Shown here: positions 26,076 through 33,659 of the stretch, piece by piece
How positions within the stretch are numbered: the stretch's first letter is position 1
Layout: each line of letters begins with the position of its first letter
NCBI GenBank assembly: GCA_040757595.1
Contig: JBFLWP010000006.1
Location: 1-64,000, forward strand
DNA length: 64,000 nucleotides
Direction: 5' to 3'
From: Nitrospirota bacterium
Lineage (GTDB): Bacteria > Nitrospirota > Nitrospiria > Nitrospirales > Nitrospiraceae
The notes under the pieces: generated by a model
The model's input: the letters and a program-made list of their open reading frames with translations, nothing else
Database searches by the model: none
Told to the model about the DNA's origin: nothing
Made by a program: the position numbers and the translations under genes

Positions 26076-26693
26076 CTAGGCGATGCGCTCTTCCGAAGCG
26101 AAGGACAGGTCGTACGCGGGCGGCCTTCCTGTTTCTTGAAGCAACTGGTTGATCTGCCGCTTGAGCTCGATCATCCGTCGTTCCCGGCCGACTGCCAGGC
26201 GGTTGAAGCGCTCCAATTCGGCGTTCGCGTGCGCCAGTTCCTTCGCACGGTGCGCCTGCCCTTCTTCCGCCTGCTTGCGATCCATTATCTCGCGACGCAG
26301 TTCCTGGTTCATCGTCTCCAACTGAGCTGGGCTGGGAAGGGCCAGCGCCTTGGGGATCAGCGGCACGAGAAGGATCGCCGTGGCGATGGACACTCCGGCC
26401 GTCATGAGCTTGACGAATCCATCGAGCCAATAGACCGGCTGCCAGAGCGTCCAGACGCCGACCAAGTGCGTCGTCCCGCAGAGAAAGATGAAGCTCCCGA
26501 AGAGAAGGAACACCCAGGGAAAGGCCAGGTCTCGTCTCTTGGAAAGGAAGTACAACAACGTAGCCGGGATCGAGTAGTAGGCTATGGTGATCACGGTGTC
26601 CGAGGCGGCATGGAGCCACAGGAGCCCAGACTGCCACAGGAGACACTGTCCGTGCGGCAGGAACTCGGATGAGAGGAACTCGCGCACCAGCAT
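26076..26693 (-). CDS. Ethylene-receptor-like membrane sensor without kinase domain
   Basis: A 205-residue protein with three transmembrane helices that match the ethylene-binding domain of plant ETR1. Asp32, Tyr39, Ile69, Cys72 and His76 fall at the same mutual spacings as ETR1 Asp25, Tyr32, Ile62, Cys65 and His69, so the Cu(I) ligands Cys72 and His76 (LCGTTH) are conserved. A fourth hydrophobic segment and a coiled coil (LETMNQELRREIMDRKQAEE) follow, but there is no GAF, histidine or ATPase domain. It is 15 bp after the MarR gene and 25 bp before the membrane part of the next kinase, so it may signal through that kinase. Confidence 0.85.
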   Translation of the reverse strand: MLVREFLSSEFLPHGQCLLWQSGLLWLHAASDTVITIAYYSIPATLLYFLSKRRDLAFPWVFLLFGSFIFLCGTTHLVGVWTLWQPVYWLDGFVKLMTAGVSIATAILLVPLIPKALALPSPAQLETMNQELRREIMDRKQAEEGQAHRAKELAHANAELERFNRLAVGRERRMIELKRQINQLLQETGRPPAYDLSFASEERIA

Positions 26694-26708
26694 AGGCTTC
26701 TCCTCTCT

Positions 26709-27191
26709 CTATCCTTTTGTCTTGCTCTTTCCGGGAAGCGTACGGACCAACTTGGTCAGGGCGGTCAGGAGATGCTCCTGCTCGATCGGGTGCAGACTCT
26801 CGACCGCCGTGGCCAGGAAATCAGACCGGGCCGCCTGCTCGGCCTTCTGCCTGCCCTTGGCGGACAGGAAGATGGAAACAGCCCGAGCGTCAGTGTTGGA
26901 ACGGCTCTTCCGGACCAACCCTTTTCTGACGAGAGCTTGAACCGCCTGGCTGGCCGTTGCGGGGGTGATGCCCAGGTGTCCGGCAATAGCGGTGAGGGTC
27001 ATTGGGGGATGCGGGTGCGAGCGGAGGAAGGAGAGGACGTGGCCCTGGGTCGGGCTGATGTGGTGGGCGCCGGACGCCCGCCAGGCATGACTGCGAAGGG
27101 CGAGGCTGATCTTCGTCAGTCCCGTTGAGACCTCCTTGGCAACGGGCTGCCACTCCCTCTCGTGGTGGTCCATGAGCGCCGCTCTACTCAC
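26709..27191 (-). CDS. MarR-family transcriptional regulator
   Basis: A 160-residue winged-helix regulator. The DNA-binding core is MTLTAIAGHLGITPATASQAVQALVRKGLVRKS, followed by the wing NTDARAVSIFLSAKGR and a C-terminal dimerisation helix. It is the first gene of a minus-strand operon with the ethylene-like sensor, a kinase, a receiver and a hybrid kinase, so it probably regulates this sensory operon. The gap upstream (27192-27337) is AT-richer and contains the imperfect palindrome aaaatagcgataatttt, a possible operator. Confidence 0.9.
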   Translation of the reverse strand: MSRAALMDHHEREWQPVAKEVSTGLTKISLALRSHAWRASGAHHISPTQGHVLSFLRSHPHPPMTLTAIAGHLGITPATASQAVQALVRKGLVRKSRSNTDARAVSIFLSAKGRQKAEQAARSDFLATAVESLHPIEQEHLLTALTKLVRTLPGKSKTKG

Positions 27192-27233
27192 CGGCTAGCC
27201 CTCCAACGGTTTGGAGTCAAGATTGTTAGGACT

Positions 27234-27250
27234 TCAAAATAGCGATAATT
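27234..27250. promoter_or_regulatory. Possible MarR operator
   Basis: The AT-rich imperfect palindrome aaaatagcgataatttt lies in the gap upstream of the MarR gene; a TTGACT box (minus strand, about 27216-27211) is nearby. MarR proteins bind such AT-rich dyads of this length, but the assignment rests on position alone. Confidence 0.25.
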
Positions 27251-27309
27251 TTAGGAGTGTATGCGTAGAGCCATTAGGACCGTTCGGGGGGTAGCGGAAT
27301 GAGAATTGT

Positions 27310-27329
27310 GGCCCTATTGCTCTAGGGCC
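27310..27329 (-). terminator. Hairpin after the LuxR-type regulator
   Basis: GGCCCTA (27310-27316), six-base loop, TAGGGCC (27323-27329), starting 9 bp past the stop of the response regulator at 27338. No T-run follows, so it may be a weak or factor-dependent terminator. Confidence 0.35.
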
Positions 27330-27337
27330 GAATGGAC

Positions 27338-28018
27338 CTACTGGCCGGATTTCTTCACAAAAAGGGCAACGGCTTGGGAGCGGCGTGTCACCTGCAGCTT
27401 TTGAAACACGTGGCTGAGATAATTCTTGACGGTCTTGTCGCTCAAGCCAAGTGCAGCGGCGATTTCCTTGTTCGTCTTGCCTTTGGCAACCAAGGCCAGC
27501 ACGCGTTGTTCCTGGGCCGATAATTGCTCCTCCTCCTCCTCCTCCTCCTTTTTCTTTCCCTGTGCGGCCTGTTCGGACAAGGATTTCACACGTGCCAGCG
27601 CGCGTTGGGCCAACGATGGGTCCAGAATGGATTGTCCGGCGGCAACGGTCTCCACCGCTCGGATGAGAGACTCAACGCCGATCTCCTTCAGCAAGTACCC
27701 GTGGGCTCCGGCGAAGATGGATGCGGTGACGGCGTCCTCGTCGGAATAGGATGTCAGGAACAGGACGCGGCAGTCGGCGCAGCGAGCTTGGATTTCCCGG
27801 CAGGCCTCAATCCCACTGCCATCCGGGAGGCGGACATCCATCAGGACGACGTCGGGCTTCAGGCGGCAGGCCTCGGCGACGGCGTCGGCTGCGGTCCCCG
27901 CTTCGCCTACAACCTCGATGCTCTTGGCTCTGCTGAGCGCCGTGCGCAGGCCGACCCGCACGATCGCGTGGTCGTCTACCAGCAGCACACGGATCGGCTT
28001 CGCACGAGGCTTCTGCAC
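27338..28018 (-). CDS. NarL/LuxR-family response regulator
   Basis: A 226-residue regulator. The receiver has DDH at the acidic pocket, phospho-acceptor Asp61 in DVVLMDVRLPDGSG and Lys in YLLKEIG. The C-terminal LuxR helix-turn-helix is LSAQEQRVLALVAKGKTNKE and IAAALGLSDKTVKNYLSHVF. Between them is an unusual linker, KKK followed by seven glutamates (158-164), encoded by an uninterrupted GAG run. It starts 4 bp after the stop of the NarX-like kinase, which is its evident cognate sensor. Confidence 0.95.
   Translation of the reverse strand: MQKPRAKPIRVLLVDDHAIVRVGLRTALSRAKSIEVVGEAGTAADAVAEACRLKPDVVLMDVRLPDGSGIEACREIQARCADCRVLFLTSYSDEDAVTASIFAGAHGYLLKEIGVESLIRAVETVAAGQSILDPSLAQRALARVKSLSEQAAQGKKKEEEEEEEQLSAQEQRVLALVAKGKTNKEIAAALGLSDKTVKNYLSHVFQKLQVTRRSQAVALFVKKSGQ
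27527..27547. repeat. Seven-unit GAG microsatellite
   Basis: Seven CTC triplets on the plus strand, GAG codons on the coding strand, giving a poly-glutamate linker in the response regulator. Slippage would change linker length without shifting the frame. Confidence 0.75.
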
Positions 28019-28022
28019 GGAA

Positions 28023-29489
28023 CTACTCCTTGGGAAAATCCACGATGATTCTCGTGCCCTGGCCGGGGGCGGAGACGACCTCGAATCGGCCGCCGAGCTT
28101 TTGTGCGCGAGTCGTCATGTTGCGGAGTCCATGACCCGACAAGTCATCCTGTCGAGCATCGAAGCCGATTCCGTCGTCGACGATTTCCAGGCGAAGGCGG
28201 TCGGGTTGCGCCCGGAGCGACAGGAACCCGTTTCTGGCTCGGGAATGTCGAAGGCTGTTGCTCAGGGCTTCCCTCGCGATCAAGAGCACCTGCTTCGCTT
28301 GTTCCACGTTCAGGCGAGCAATGGCGTCCGGGTCCAGCCTGAGTCGGAATCGCGGTAACAGTGCGCCCTCCGCGTCATGGACCAGCTTGGCCAATTCAGC
28401 CCGCAGCCGCGTCGAGCTGATGGTGCCGGGATCGATCCCGCTGATATAGTTGCGCACATCCCTTATCACGCCGTTCAAATCCGCAATGGCCCGATCCAGA
28501 TTCCCAGACGCCGCAGTCACGTCTTCCGCGAGGAGTTGCTTGCTTTCTTCAAGGTGAAGACCGACGGCGTAGATCTTCTGGATGATGTTGTCGTGCAGGT
28601 CCTGGGAGAGTTGCTCTCGCTGTCCCAGCATCTCCCAGAGTTGTTCTTCCCTCTGCTGCAAATCCCTCTCCGCCCGCTTGCGCTCGGTGACGTCCTGGGC
28701 CACACCGATCATGGCGATAGACACTCCGTTGGCGTTCCGGATGACCTCCCCGCGTGAATGGTTCCACCAGAAGGTCCCATCCTGGCGGAGAGCTCTGAAC
28801 TGCGTTTCGTACGACCGACCGCTCCGGTAGGTGCAATCAATGGTGGTACGGAGTGCGTCCCGATCCTCTGGATGGACCAGGCTGAGAAATCCCTCGTAGG
28901 TTGCGGGGAAGTCACCGGGCTTGAGGCCGAAAAGGCGGTACAACTGGTCGGACCAAGTCACCGTATTGGTCGGGATGTCCCAGTGCCAGATGCCCAATTG
29001 GGCCACCTGCTGGGCCTGCTCGAGGATTTGCTGGCTCTTCTTCAGAGCCTCCTCCGCCTGCTTGCGTTCGGTGATGTCGGCGACGAATGCGCTGAAGGAG
29101 TAGGACTTCCCCTCCTTCAAAGCCGTCACGGTGAGCTCTGCCGGGAACTCGGTCCCGTCTCGGCGCAAGGCGGTGGTCTCGATGCGCCGGTTCAGGATAG
29201 GGCCATCGCCGCTGGCGAGGAAATGTTGAAGGCCGCGCTCGTGGGCTTCTCGATATCGGGGAGGGATGATCGTGTCGTCGAGTCTTCGCCCAAGCGCTTC
29301 GCCTCGCATCCATCCAAAAATGACTTCGGCCCGTTTATTCCAATCCGTAATCCTTCCGCTCGCGTCCATCCCGATCACGGCGTCGAGCGCGCCGTCCAGG
29401 ATCGCGCGCAGGCGGGCCTCGCGCTGGTCGGGGTTCCGTTGGCTTCTCTTCCGTCGGATGCTTGGGCCGGCCCTTCGTTTCCCTGGCAT
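28023..29489 (-). CDS. NarX-like PAS-PAS sensor histidine kinase
   Basis: A 488-residue cytoplasmic kinase with a basic N-terminus and no membrane segment. PAS domains lie at about 25-145 (LDGALDAVIGMDASGRITDW) and 155-275 (GIWHWDIPTNTVTWSDQLYRL). The HisKA_3 phospho-acceptor is His299 in LSQDLHDNIIQKIYAVGLHL, with a HATPase of the NarX type (LLIAREALSNSLRHSRA, VDDGIGFD, SGHGLRNMTTRAQKLGG). It pairs with the NarL-type regulator 4 bp downstream. A promoter-like sequence precedes it and overlaps the end of uvrC. Confidence 0.93.
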   Translation of the reverse strand: MPGKRRAGPSIRRKRSQRNPDQREARLRAILDGALDAVIGMDASGRITDWNKRAEVIFGWMRGEALGRRLDDTIIPPRYREAHERGLQHFLASGDGPILNRRIETTALRRDGTEFPAELTVTALKEGKSYSFSAFVADITERKQAEEALKKSQQILEQAQQVAQLGIWHWDIPTNTVTWSDQLYRLFGLKPGDFPATYEGFLSLVHPEDRDALRTTIDCTYRSGRSYETQFRALRQDGTFWWNHSRGEVIRNANGVSIAMIGVAQDVTERKRAERDLQQREEQLWEMLGQREQLSQDLHDNIIQKIYAVGLHLEESKQLLAEDVTAASGNLDRAIADLNGVIRDVRNYISGIDPGTISSTRLRAELAKLVHDAEGALLPRFRLRLDPDAIARLNVEQAKQVLLIAREALSNSLRHSRARNGFLSLRAQPDRLRLEIVDDGIGFDARQDDLSGHGLRNMTTRAQKLGGRFEVVSAPGQGTRIIVDFPKE

Positions 29490-29540
29490 GGTCGTTCACC
29501 TTTCAGGAGACGGGGGAGGAATAGGGGGATAGATACGTAG

Positions 29541-29569
29541 AGAGTATTCTTACTTGGCCGTTCTGTCAA
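29541..29569 (-). promoter_or_regulatory. Sigma70-like promoter of the NarX/NarL pair
   Basis: Minus strand TTGACA (29564-29569), 17-bp spacer, TACTCT (29541-29546), about 50 bp before the kinase ATG at 29489. The -35 box overlaps the uvrC stop codon. Confidence 0.5.
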
Positions 29570-31383
29570 GGCGTTGCAAGGGAAAGAGCTTTGCGGATTT
29601 CTGCGGCGGTCTTGGCGTCCACGCCGGCCTCGCGCAACTGCTCGTCCGTGGCCTTGGCGATCGCCTCCAGACTGCCGAACTTGCGGAGCAGGCGGTTCCG
29701 CCTGATCTCGCCGATCCCGATGATCTGGTCGAGCCGGGAAGCCTTCATGGCCTTGCCGCGCAGCTTCCGGTGGTAGGCGATGGCGAAGCGGTGCGCCTCG
29801 TCCCGGATGCGCTGGAGCAGGTGGGTGGCGGGGGAGGTGGGATGGAGGAAGATCGGGTTCTTCCGATTCGGGAGGAACACCCGCTCCTCCTTCTCGCCCT
29901 TCGCCTTGGCCAGTCCGATGATCGGCAGACCCGTCCGTCCGGCCTGCTTGAGGCCGTCCATGGCAGCTGCGAGCTGGCCCAATCCTCCGTCAATCAAGAC
30001 GAGGTCGGGCAGCGGCAGTCCCTCGGTCTCGCCGTAGCGTCGGACCACCGCTTCCTGCATGCTGGCGAAGTCGTTCGCGCCCCGGACCGTCTGAATGCGG
30101 AACCGGCGGTAGTCCGATTTCTTGGCCTCGCCGTCCTCCCAGACGACCATCGAGGCGACGGACTGGTCGCCCATCGTGTTGGAAATGTCGAACCCCTCGA
30201 TGCGCCGGGGAGTCCGCTCCAGGCGGAGCAGCCGCTTGAGCTCCTCCACGGCCTGACGGTCGGTCTCCTCGTCGCGCAGGTGGTCGGCCAGGGCGGCGCC
30301 GGCGTTCTCTTCGGCCAGGAGCAACAACTGGTGCCTGGTTCCCCGCTCGGGGGCGACGAGCTGGACTGGCTCGCCCCTTTTCTCCGACAGCCAGGCTTCG
30401 ATCAAAGCCGCCTCGGCCAGAGCGGTCGGCACGAGCAGCTCCTTGGGCGGCTGCATCTCCTTGTTGTAGAACTGCTCGATCGCGGAGCGGACCAGCTCTT
30501 CGTCCGACGCTTCCGCCGCTTCCGGCCAGAAGAAGTCCTTCCGGCCGATCAGGAGGCCGCCCCGGACGAACAGCAGTTGGAGGTCCACCGCCGCGCCCCG
30601 CCGGGCCAGACCGATCACGTCCTGGTCCGCGGCGGTGGTCTGGGTGATGCGCTGCTTTTCCAGTGTCCGCTCGATCTTGAAGATGCGGTCCCGCAGCCGG
30701 GCCGCCTCTTCGAACTCCTCGCGGTCCGCCGCTGCCTGCATGCGGGTCCGCAGGTCGTCGAGCAGCTCCCGGTCCCGACCCTCCAGGAACTGCCGGACCT
30801 GCTTGACGATCTCGTGGTATTCCGCGCTGGTCTGGTTGCCGATGCAGGGGGCCATGCAGCGCTTGATCTCGAACTCGATGCAGGCCCGCTCCGCCTTTCC
30901 GTCAATCTCGATCTCGCAGGTGGCGAGCGGAAAGACCCGGCGGATCACCTTGAGGGTCTCGCGCAGGGCGTTGGTCGGCACGTAGGGGCCGTAGTAGAGG
31001 GCTCCGTCCTTCTGAACCCGCCGGACAATGGAGAGCCGGGGAAAGGCTTCCTTCACGGGAAGGCGCAGGTAGGGGTAGTGTTTGTCGTCCCGCAGCACGA
31101 CGTTGAACCGGGGCTTGTGGCGCTTAACCAGGTTGCTCTCCAGGATCAGCGCTTCCAGCTCTGACCGGGTCACGAGGGTTTCGATGTCGGCCAGTTGGCT
31201 GAGCATGAAGGTGGTCTTGGGGGTGTGCGTGCCGCCCTTCTGGAAATAGGACCGCACCCGGTCGGCCAGCACGCGGGCCTTGCCGATGTACAGGATCTCC
31301 CCCCGGGCGTTCTTCATGAGATAGACGCCCGGCTGCTCCGGGAGACGGTCGAGCTTGGCTTGTAGCTCAGAAAGATGGATCAT
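29566..31383 (-). CDS. uvrC: Excinuclease ABC subunit UvrC
   Basis: A 605-residue dual-incision nuclease of nucleotide excision repair. The N-terminal GIY-YIG domain (PGVYLMKNARGEILYIGKAR, about 18-37) makes the 3' cut. The UVR motif follows (DREEFEEAARLRDRIFKIERTL). The C-terminal RNase H-like domain (EGFDISNTMGDQSVASMVVW, PDLVLIDGGLGQL) makes the 5' cut, and helix-hairpin-helix motifs (LDQIIGIGEIRRNRLLRKFG) close the protein. Length and all motifs are normal. It works with UvrA, encoded here at 6091; uvrB is not in this window. A heptamer arm begins directly upstream of the start codon. Confidence 0.97.
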   Translation of the reverse strand: MIHLSELQAKLDRLPEQPGVYLMKNARGEILYIGKARVLADRVRSYFQKGGTHTPKTTFMLSQLADIETLVTRSELEALILESNLVKRHKPRFNVVLRDDKHYPYLRLPVKEAFPRLSIVRRVQKDGALYYGPYVPTNALRETLKVIRRVFPLATCEIEIDGKAERACIEFEIKRCMAPCIGNQTSAEYHEIVKQVRQFLEGRDRELLDDLRTRMQAAADREEFEEAARLRDRIFKIERTLEKQRITQTTAADQDVIGLARRGAAVDLQLLFVRGGLLIGRKDFFWPEAAEASDEELVRSAIEQFYNKEMQPPKELLVPTALAEAALIEAWLSEKRGEPVQLVAPERGTRHQLLLLAEENAGAALADHLRDEETDRQAVEELKRLLRLERTPRRIEGFDISNTMGDQSVASMVVWEDGEAKKSDYRRFRIQTVRGANDFASMQEAVVRRYGETEGLPLPDLVLIDGGLGQLAAAMDGLKQAGRTGLPIIGLAKAKGEKEERVFLPNRKNPIFLHPTSPATHLLQRIRDEAHRFAIAYHRKLRGKAMKASRLDQIIGIGEIRRNRLLRKFGSLEAIAKATDEQLREAGVDAKTAAEIRKALSLATP

Positions 31384-31410
31384 GGTCAGTGGTTAGTGGT
31401 CGGTAGATGG
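31384..31410. repeat. Heptamer array, GGTCAGT family, left arm
   Basis: GGTCAGT GGTTAGT GGTCGGT in 7-bp phase at 31384-31404, just upstream of the uvrC start. The complementary arm is at 31847-31878; the four-helix-bundle pseudogene occupies the space that is a short loop in other arrays. Confidence 0.75.
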
Positions 31411-31817
31411 AGAGGCCAAGAAGGGCGGCCTGCCCTTGCCCCGTACCGCAATCTTACGCTCGATACTGCTAATCAGCTTGCCTAATCGCTGCAAGGCCTC
31501 TGCATAGCGATCCAGTAGCTCAAACTCTATTTTATTCGATAGCACTTCGACTTGCCCAGCATAGCGGAGATGCGTGACGGTCTCTCGCGCCTCCCGTCTG
31601 CATCGATAAAGAGATTGGAGATACTCGGTGCTGTATTGGGAATAAAAGCCCTCGGTGAGGTTTGCACACACTGATTCGGATGACCTCAGCATCTGGATGC
31701 GAAGCCGCGGAAATCGGAACTCCATGTTTTTGAAACCTTTTCGACATCGATTGCCAGGGAGAAAAATGTCTGGTACACATCCAATTCCTCAACCTGTTCA
31801 ATCTTTCGCTTTTCCAT
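31393..31817 (-). pseudogene. Four-helix-bundle (23S rRNA IVP-type) protein, frameshifted
   Basis: The family's N-terminus MEKRKIEQVEELDVYQTFFS through EKVSKT is read from 31817. After KT the match jumps frame near 31730 to FRFPRLRIQMLRSSESVCAN, then LTEGFYSQYSTEYLQSLYRC and RREARETVTHLRYAGQ. Neither frame alone makes a complete protein. The family is first known from insertions in 23S rRNA genes but is widespread as a short stand-alone protein of unclear role. Its C-terminal end reads into the GGTCAGT array, and the whole gene sits within that array's loop. Confidence 0.75.
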
Positions 31818-31846
31818 CACCGACCAGCTCCTGCTGTTTTCTCCCT

Positions 31847-31878
31847 TCAGTCCACTAACCACTGACCCTGCGACCACC
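31847..31878. repeat. Heptamer array, GGTCAGT family, right arm
   Basis: TCCACTA ACCACTG ACCCTGC GACCACC, the complement of the arm at 31384. It ends 2 bp before the VOC gene stop. Confidence 0.7.
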
Positions 31879-31880
31879 GT

Positions 31881-32279
31881 TTACACGATGGCCGTGCCCG
31901 GCGGCCGTTCGATCAACTCGACCTCGTAGCCGTCCGGGGCGTCAATGAAGATGAAACGGCTGCCCGAGGAGGTTCTGGTCGGGCCATCGGTGATCTTCAC
32001 GCCCTTGGCGGTCAGCGTTCGGATGGTCTCATCCAGGTTTTCGACCTCGAAGGCCAGGTGCACCAAATCCTCCTGGACCTTCACGGGCCCGCTGGGCGGA
32101 AAGCTGCACAACTCGATCAGTTCCTCGCTGTTGGGCACGGCCAGGAAGGCCAGATGGGAGCCGCGGGGCGACGTCTTGCGCTCGACGACCTGGAGCCCCA
32201 GCACTTCGGTGTAAAACCCGATGGTCTCGTCCATGTCACTGACCCGCATCCGGGTGTGCAGCAATTTCTTGACACGCAT
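31881..32279 (-). CDS. VOC-family protein, glyoxalase I-like
   Basis: A 132-residue vicinal-oxygen-chelate protein with two beta-alpha-beta-beta-beta units. Likely metal ligands match lactoylglutathione lyase: His8 (LLHTRMRV), Glu in ELIELCSF, His in DLVHLAFEV and Glu in GYEVELIER. Motif MDETIGFYTEVLGLQVVER is typical of GloA. It may detoxify methylglyoxal, but other VOC reactions cannot be excluded. It lies between uvrC and a small membrane protein on the same strand. Confidence 0.88.
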   Translation of the reverse strand: MRVKKLLHTRMRVSDMDETIGFYTEVLGLQVVERKTSPRGSHLAFLAVPNSEELIELCSFPPSGPVKVQEDLVHLAFEVENLDETIRTLTAKGVKITDGPTRTSSGSRFIFIDAPDGYEVELIERPPGTAIV

Positions 32280-32360
32280 GGGATCGCTCCGGTTGAAAAC
32301 GGTGAACGCGGCTGCTCGGCGTCAGGCCAGGAGCGGGGAAGCGCCGCATCACGAGCCCGA

Positions 32361-32882
32361 TCAGTTCAAGTGCGCGTGGCTCCTGAGCTCCGGATACAGC
32401 CTGGTGGCGCACTCGGGGCAGAGGCCGTGGGTGAAGCGGGCCTGGCCATGCTCTTCAAAATACTCCTCCAGGAGATTCCAATACCCCTTGTCGTCGCGGA
32501 TTTTCTTGCAGGAGGCGCAGATCGGGAGCAGCTCTCGCAGGCGCCTGGCGTCTTCCTCGGCCCGGAGGCGTTGGACCGAAAGCAGCGCCGTCGCCCAGAT
32601 GGCGGTGACGGCAATCACGCGGTTCGCGACGGTGACCCAGAGGGTGGAGTCGCCTGGAGGGGAAATGAGCACGCCGGCCAGCGTCAGGACGGTGCCGATG
32701 AAGGCCGCGAGGACGACCGCGACCGAGCGGCGCTCCGGCGCCCGCGCGCAGAGGAGCACGGGGACGATGTACAGCACGCCGGCCACGATGCCCAGCGGGG
32801 TCAGGACGTCAAAGACGACAACGGCTCCAGCCAGGACGGCCGCGGCGAACAACACCGGTCGTGAAGGGATGGGAGACGCCAT
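32361..32882 (-). CDS. Small membrane protein with sensor-type N-terminus and Cys-rich tail
   Basis: A 173-residue protein. The start at 32882 is chosen; an extension of 17 residues is possible. Four hydrophobic helices (PVLFAAAVLAGAVVVFDVLT and onward to about 120) resemble the membrane part of the kinase at 24075. There is no kinase. The C-terminus holds LLPICASCKKIRDDKGYWNL followed by HGLCPECATRLYPE, two CxxC pairs that probably bind a metal or serve as redox thiols; this tail recurs at the end of many PAS sensors. Role unknown, possibly a degenerate or minimal sensor. Confidence 0.75.
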   Translation of the reverse strand: MASPIPSRPVLFAAAVLAGAVVVFDVLTPLGIVAGVLYIVPVLLCARAPERRSVAVVLAAFIGTVLTLAGVLISPPGDSTLWVTVANRVIAVTAIWATALLSVQRLRAEEDARRLRELLPICASCKKIRDDKGYWNLLEEYFEEHGQARFTHGLCPECATRLYPELRSHAHLN

Positions 32883-32946
32883 GGGAGCCCCAGCTGCGAA
32901 GACATTATAGGCGGCGCGCCGGGGCTTCCGCACGGGAATCTTTCGG

Positions 32947-33405
32947 CTACGGCGGGTCCTGCTTCCCCTTCTCCTCCACGACGATCGCGGCGTGCATGGA
33001 GACGGGAATGTTGAAAGGCTGCGAGGCTCCCGCCGTGGAGCCGCTGATGATCGTGGCCTGATCCTGCACGGTATAGCTGATGGCGTCTTCCTTGGAAAAG
33101 CATACGCTGGCGGATTGGCCGGGCTCGATCTTCGCTGACTCCTCGTGCCCCCAGAAATAGGAGAAGCCGCGGCTGCAGGAGACCTCGTCGAGCGAGTCCT
33201 CGTAGAAGTAGATCCAGACCGGAGTGGCCTTCCGGTTCACCCAGCGGACTTCGTCTCCGACCTGGACGATCAGGTCGTGGGCCGAGACCCCCTCTTCCCG
33301 AATGAATACCTCGTGGACGACTCCGGTCCTGCTGGCGGTCGGGAGGCCCGCGCAGCCGCTCGTGACGAGCGCCGCCAAGATGATCCACGTCCTCATGCCT
33401 CGCAT
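32947..33405 (-). CDS. Cupredoxin-like lipoprotein
   Basis: A 152-residue exported protein. The N-terminus (MRTWIILAALVTSGCAG) ends in a lipobox with Cys in TSGC, so it should be a lipoprotein. The remainder has a cupredoxin-like arrangement of beta strands (HDLIVQVGDEVRWVNRKATP, KIEPGQSASVCFSKEDAISY), but a complete copper site (His, Cys, His, Met) is not evident: Cys and His occur at other spacings. Binding of copper is therefore uncertain. It faces the M50 protease gene across a heptamer array. Confidence 0.7.
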   Translation of the reverse strand: MRGMRTWIILAALVTSGCAGLPTASRTGVVHEVFIREEGVSAHDLIVQVGDEVRWVNRKATPVWIYFYEDSLDEVSCSRGFSYFWGHEESAKIEPGQSASVCFSKEDAISYTVQDQATIISGSTAGASQPFNIPVSMHAAIVVEEKGKQDPP

Positions 33406-33551
33406 GCCGGAAACGACCGGGGTCCGTTGGGTGCCGGATCGGTCTGGCGCCTCCTTAAACGAAACGCGGGCGATTATACCGAAAATGGGCCGCCCGTGTG
33501 CATGAAATGCGTTGACGCCCCCTCACGGCGGCTGGTAAGGATAAGATCCGA

Positions 33552-33643
33552 TGAATGGTCCGTGGGTGGTGGTCAGCGGTTAGCAAGAAGTCTTGGTGTG
33601 CGCTCCATTCCGCTCCGACCACCGACCATGCTCCACCGACCAC
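33552..33643. repeat. Heptamer hairpin array, GGTCAGT family
   Basis: Left arm GTGGTGGTCAGCGGTTAGC near 33552-33583; right arm CCGACCACCGACCATGC and CACCGACCAC near 33613-33643. It sits between the divergent cupredoxin-like and M50 protease genes and ends 17 bp before the protease start. Confidence 0.75.
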
Positions 33644-33659
33644 TTTTTCTTAGGGAGTG

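Noticed and set aside
32947-33405. Functional blue-copper protein
   Set aside because: The cupredoxin-like fold is plausible but the His-Cys-His-Met set is not in place.
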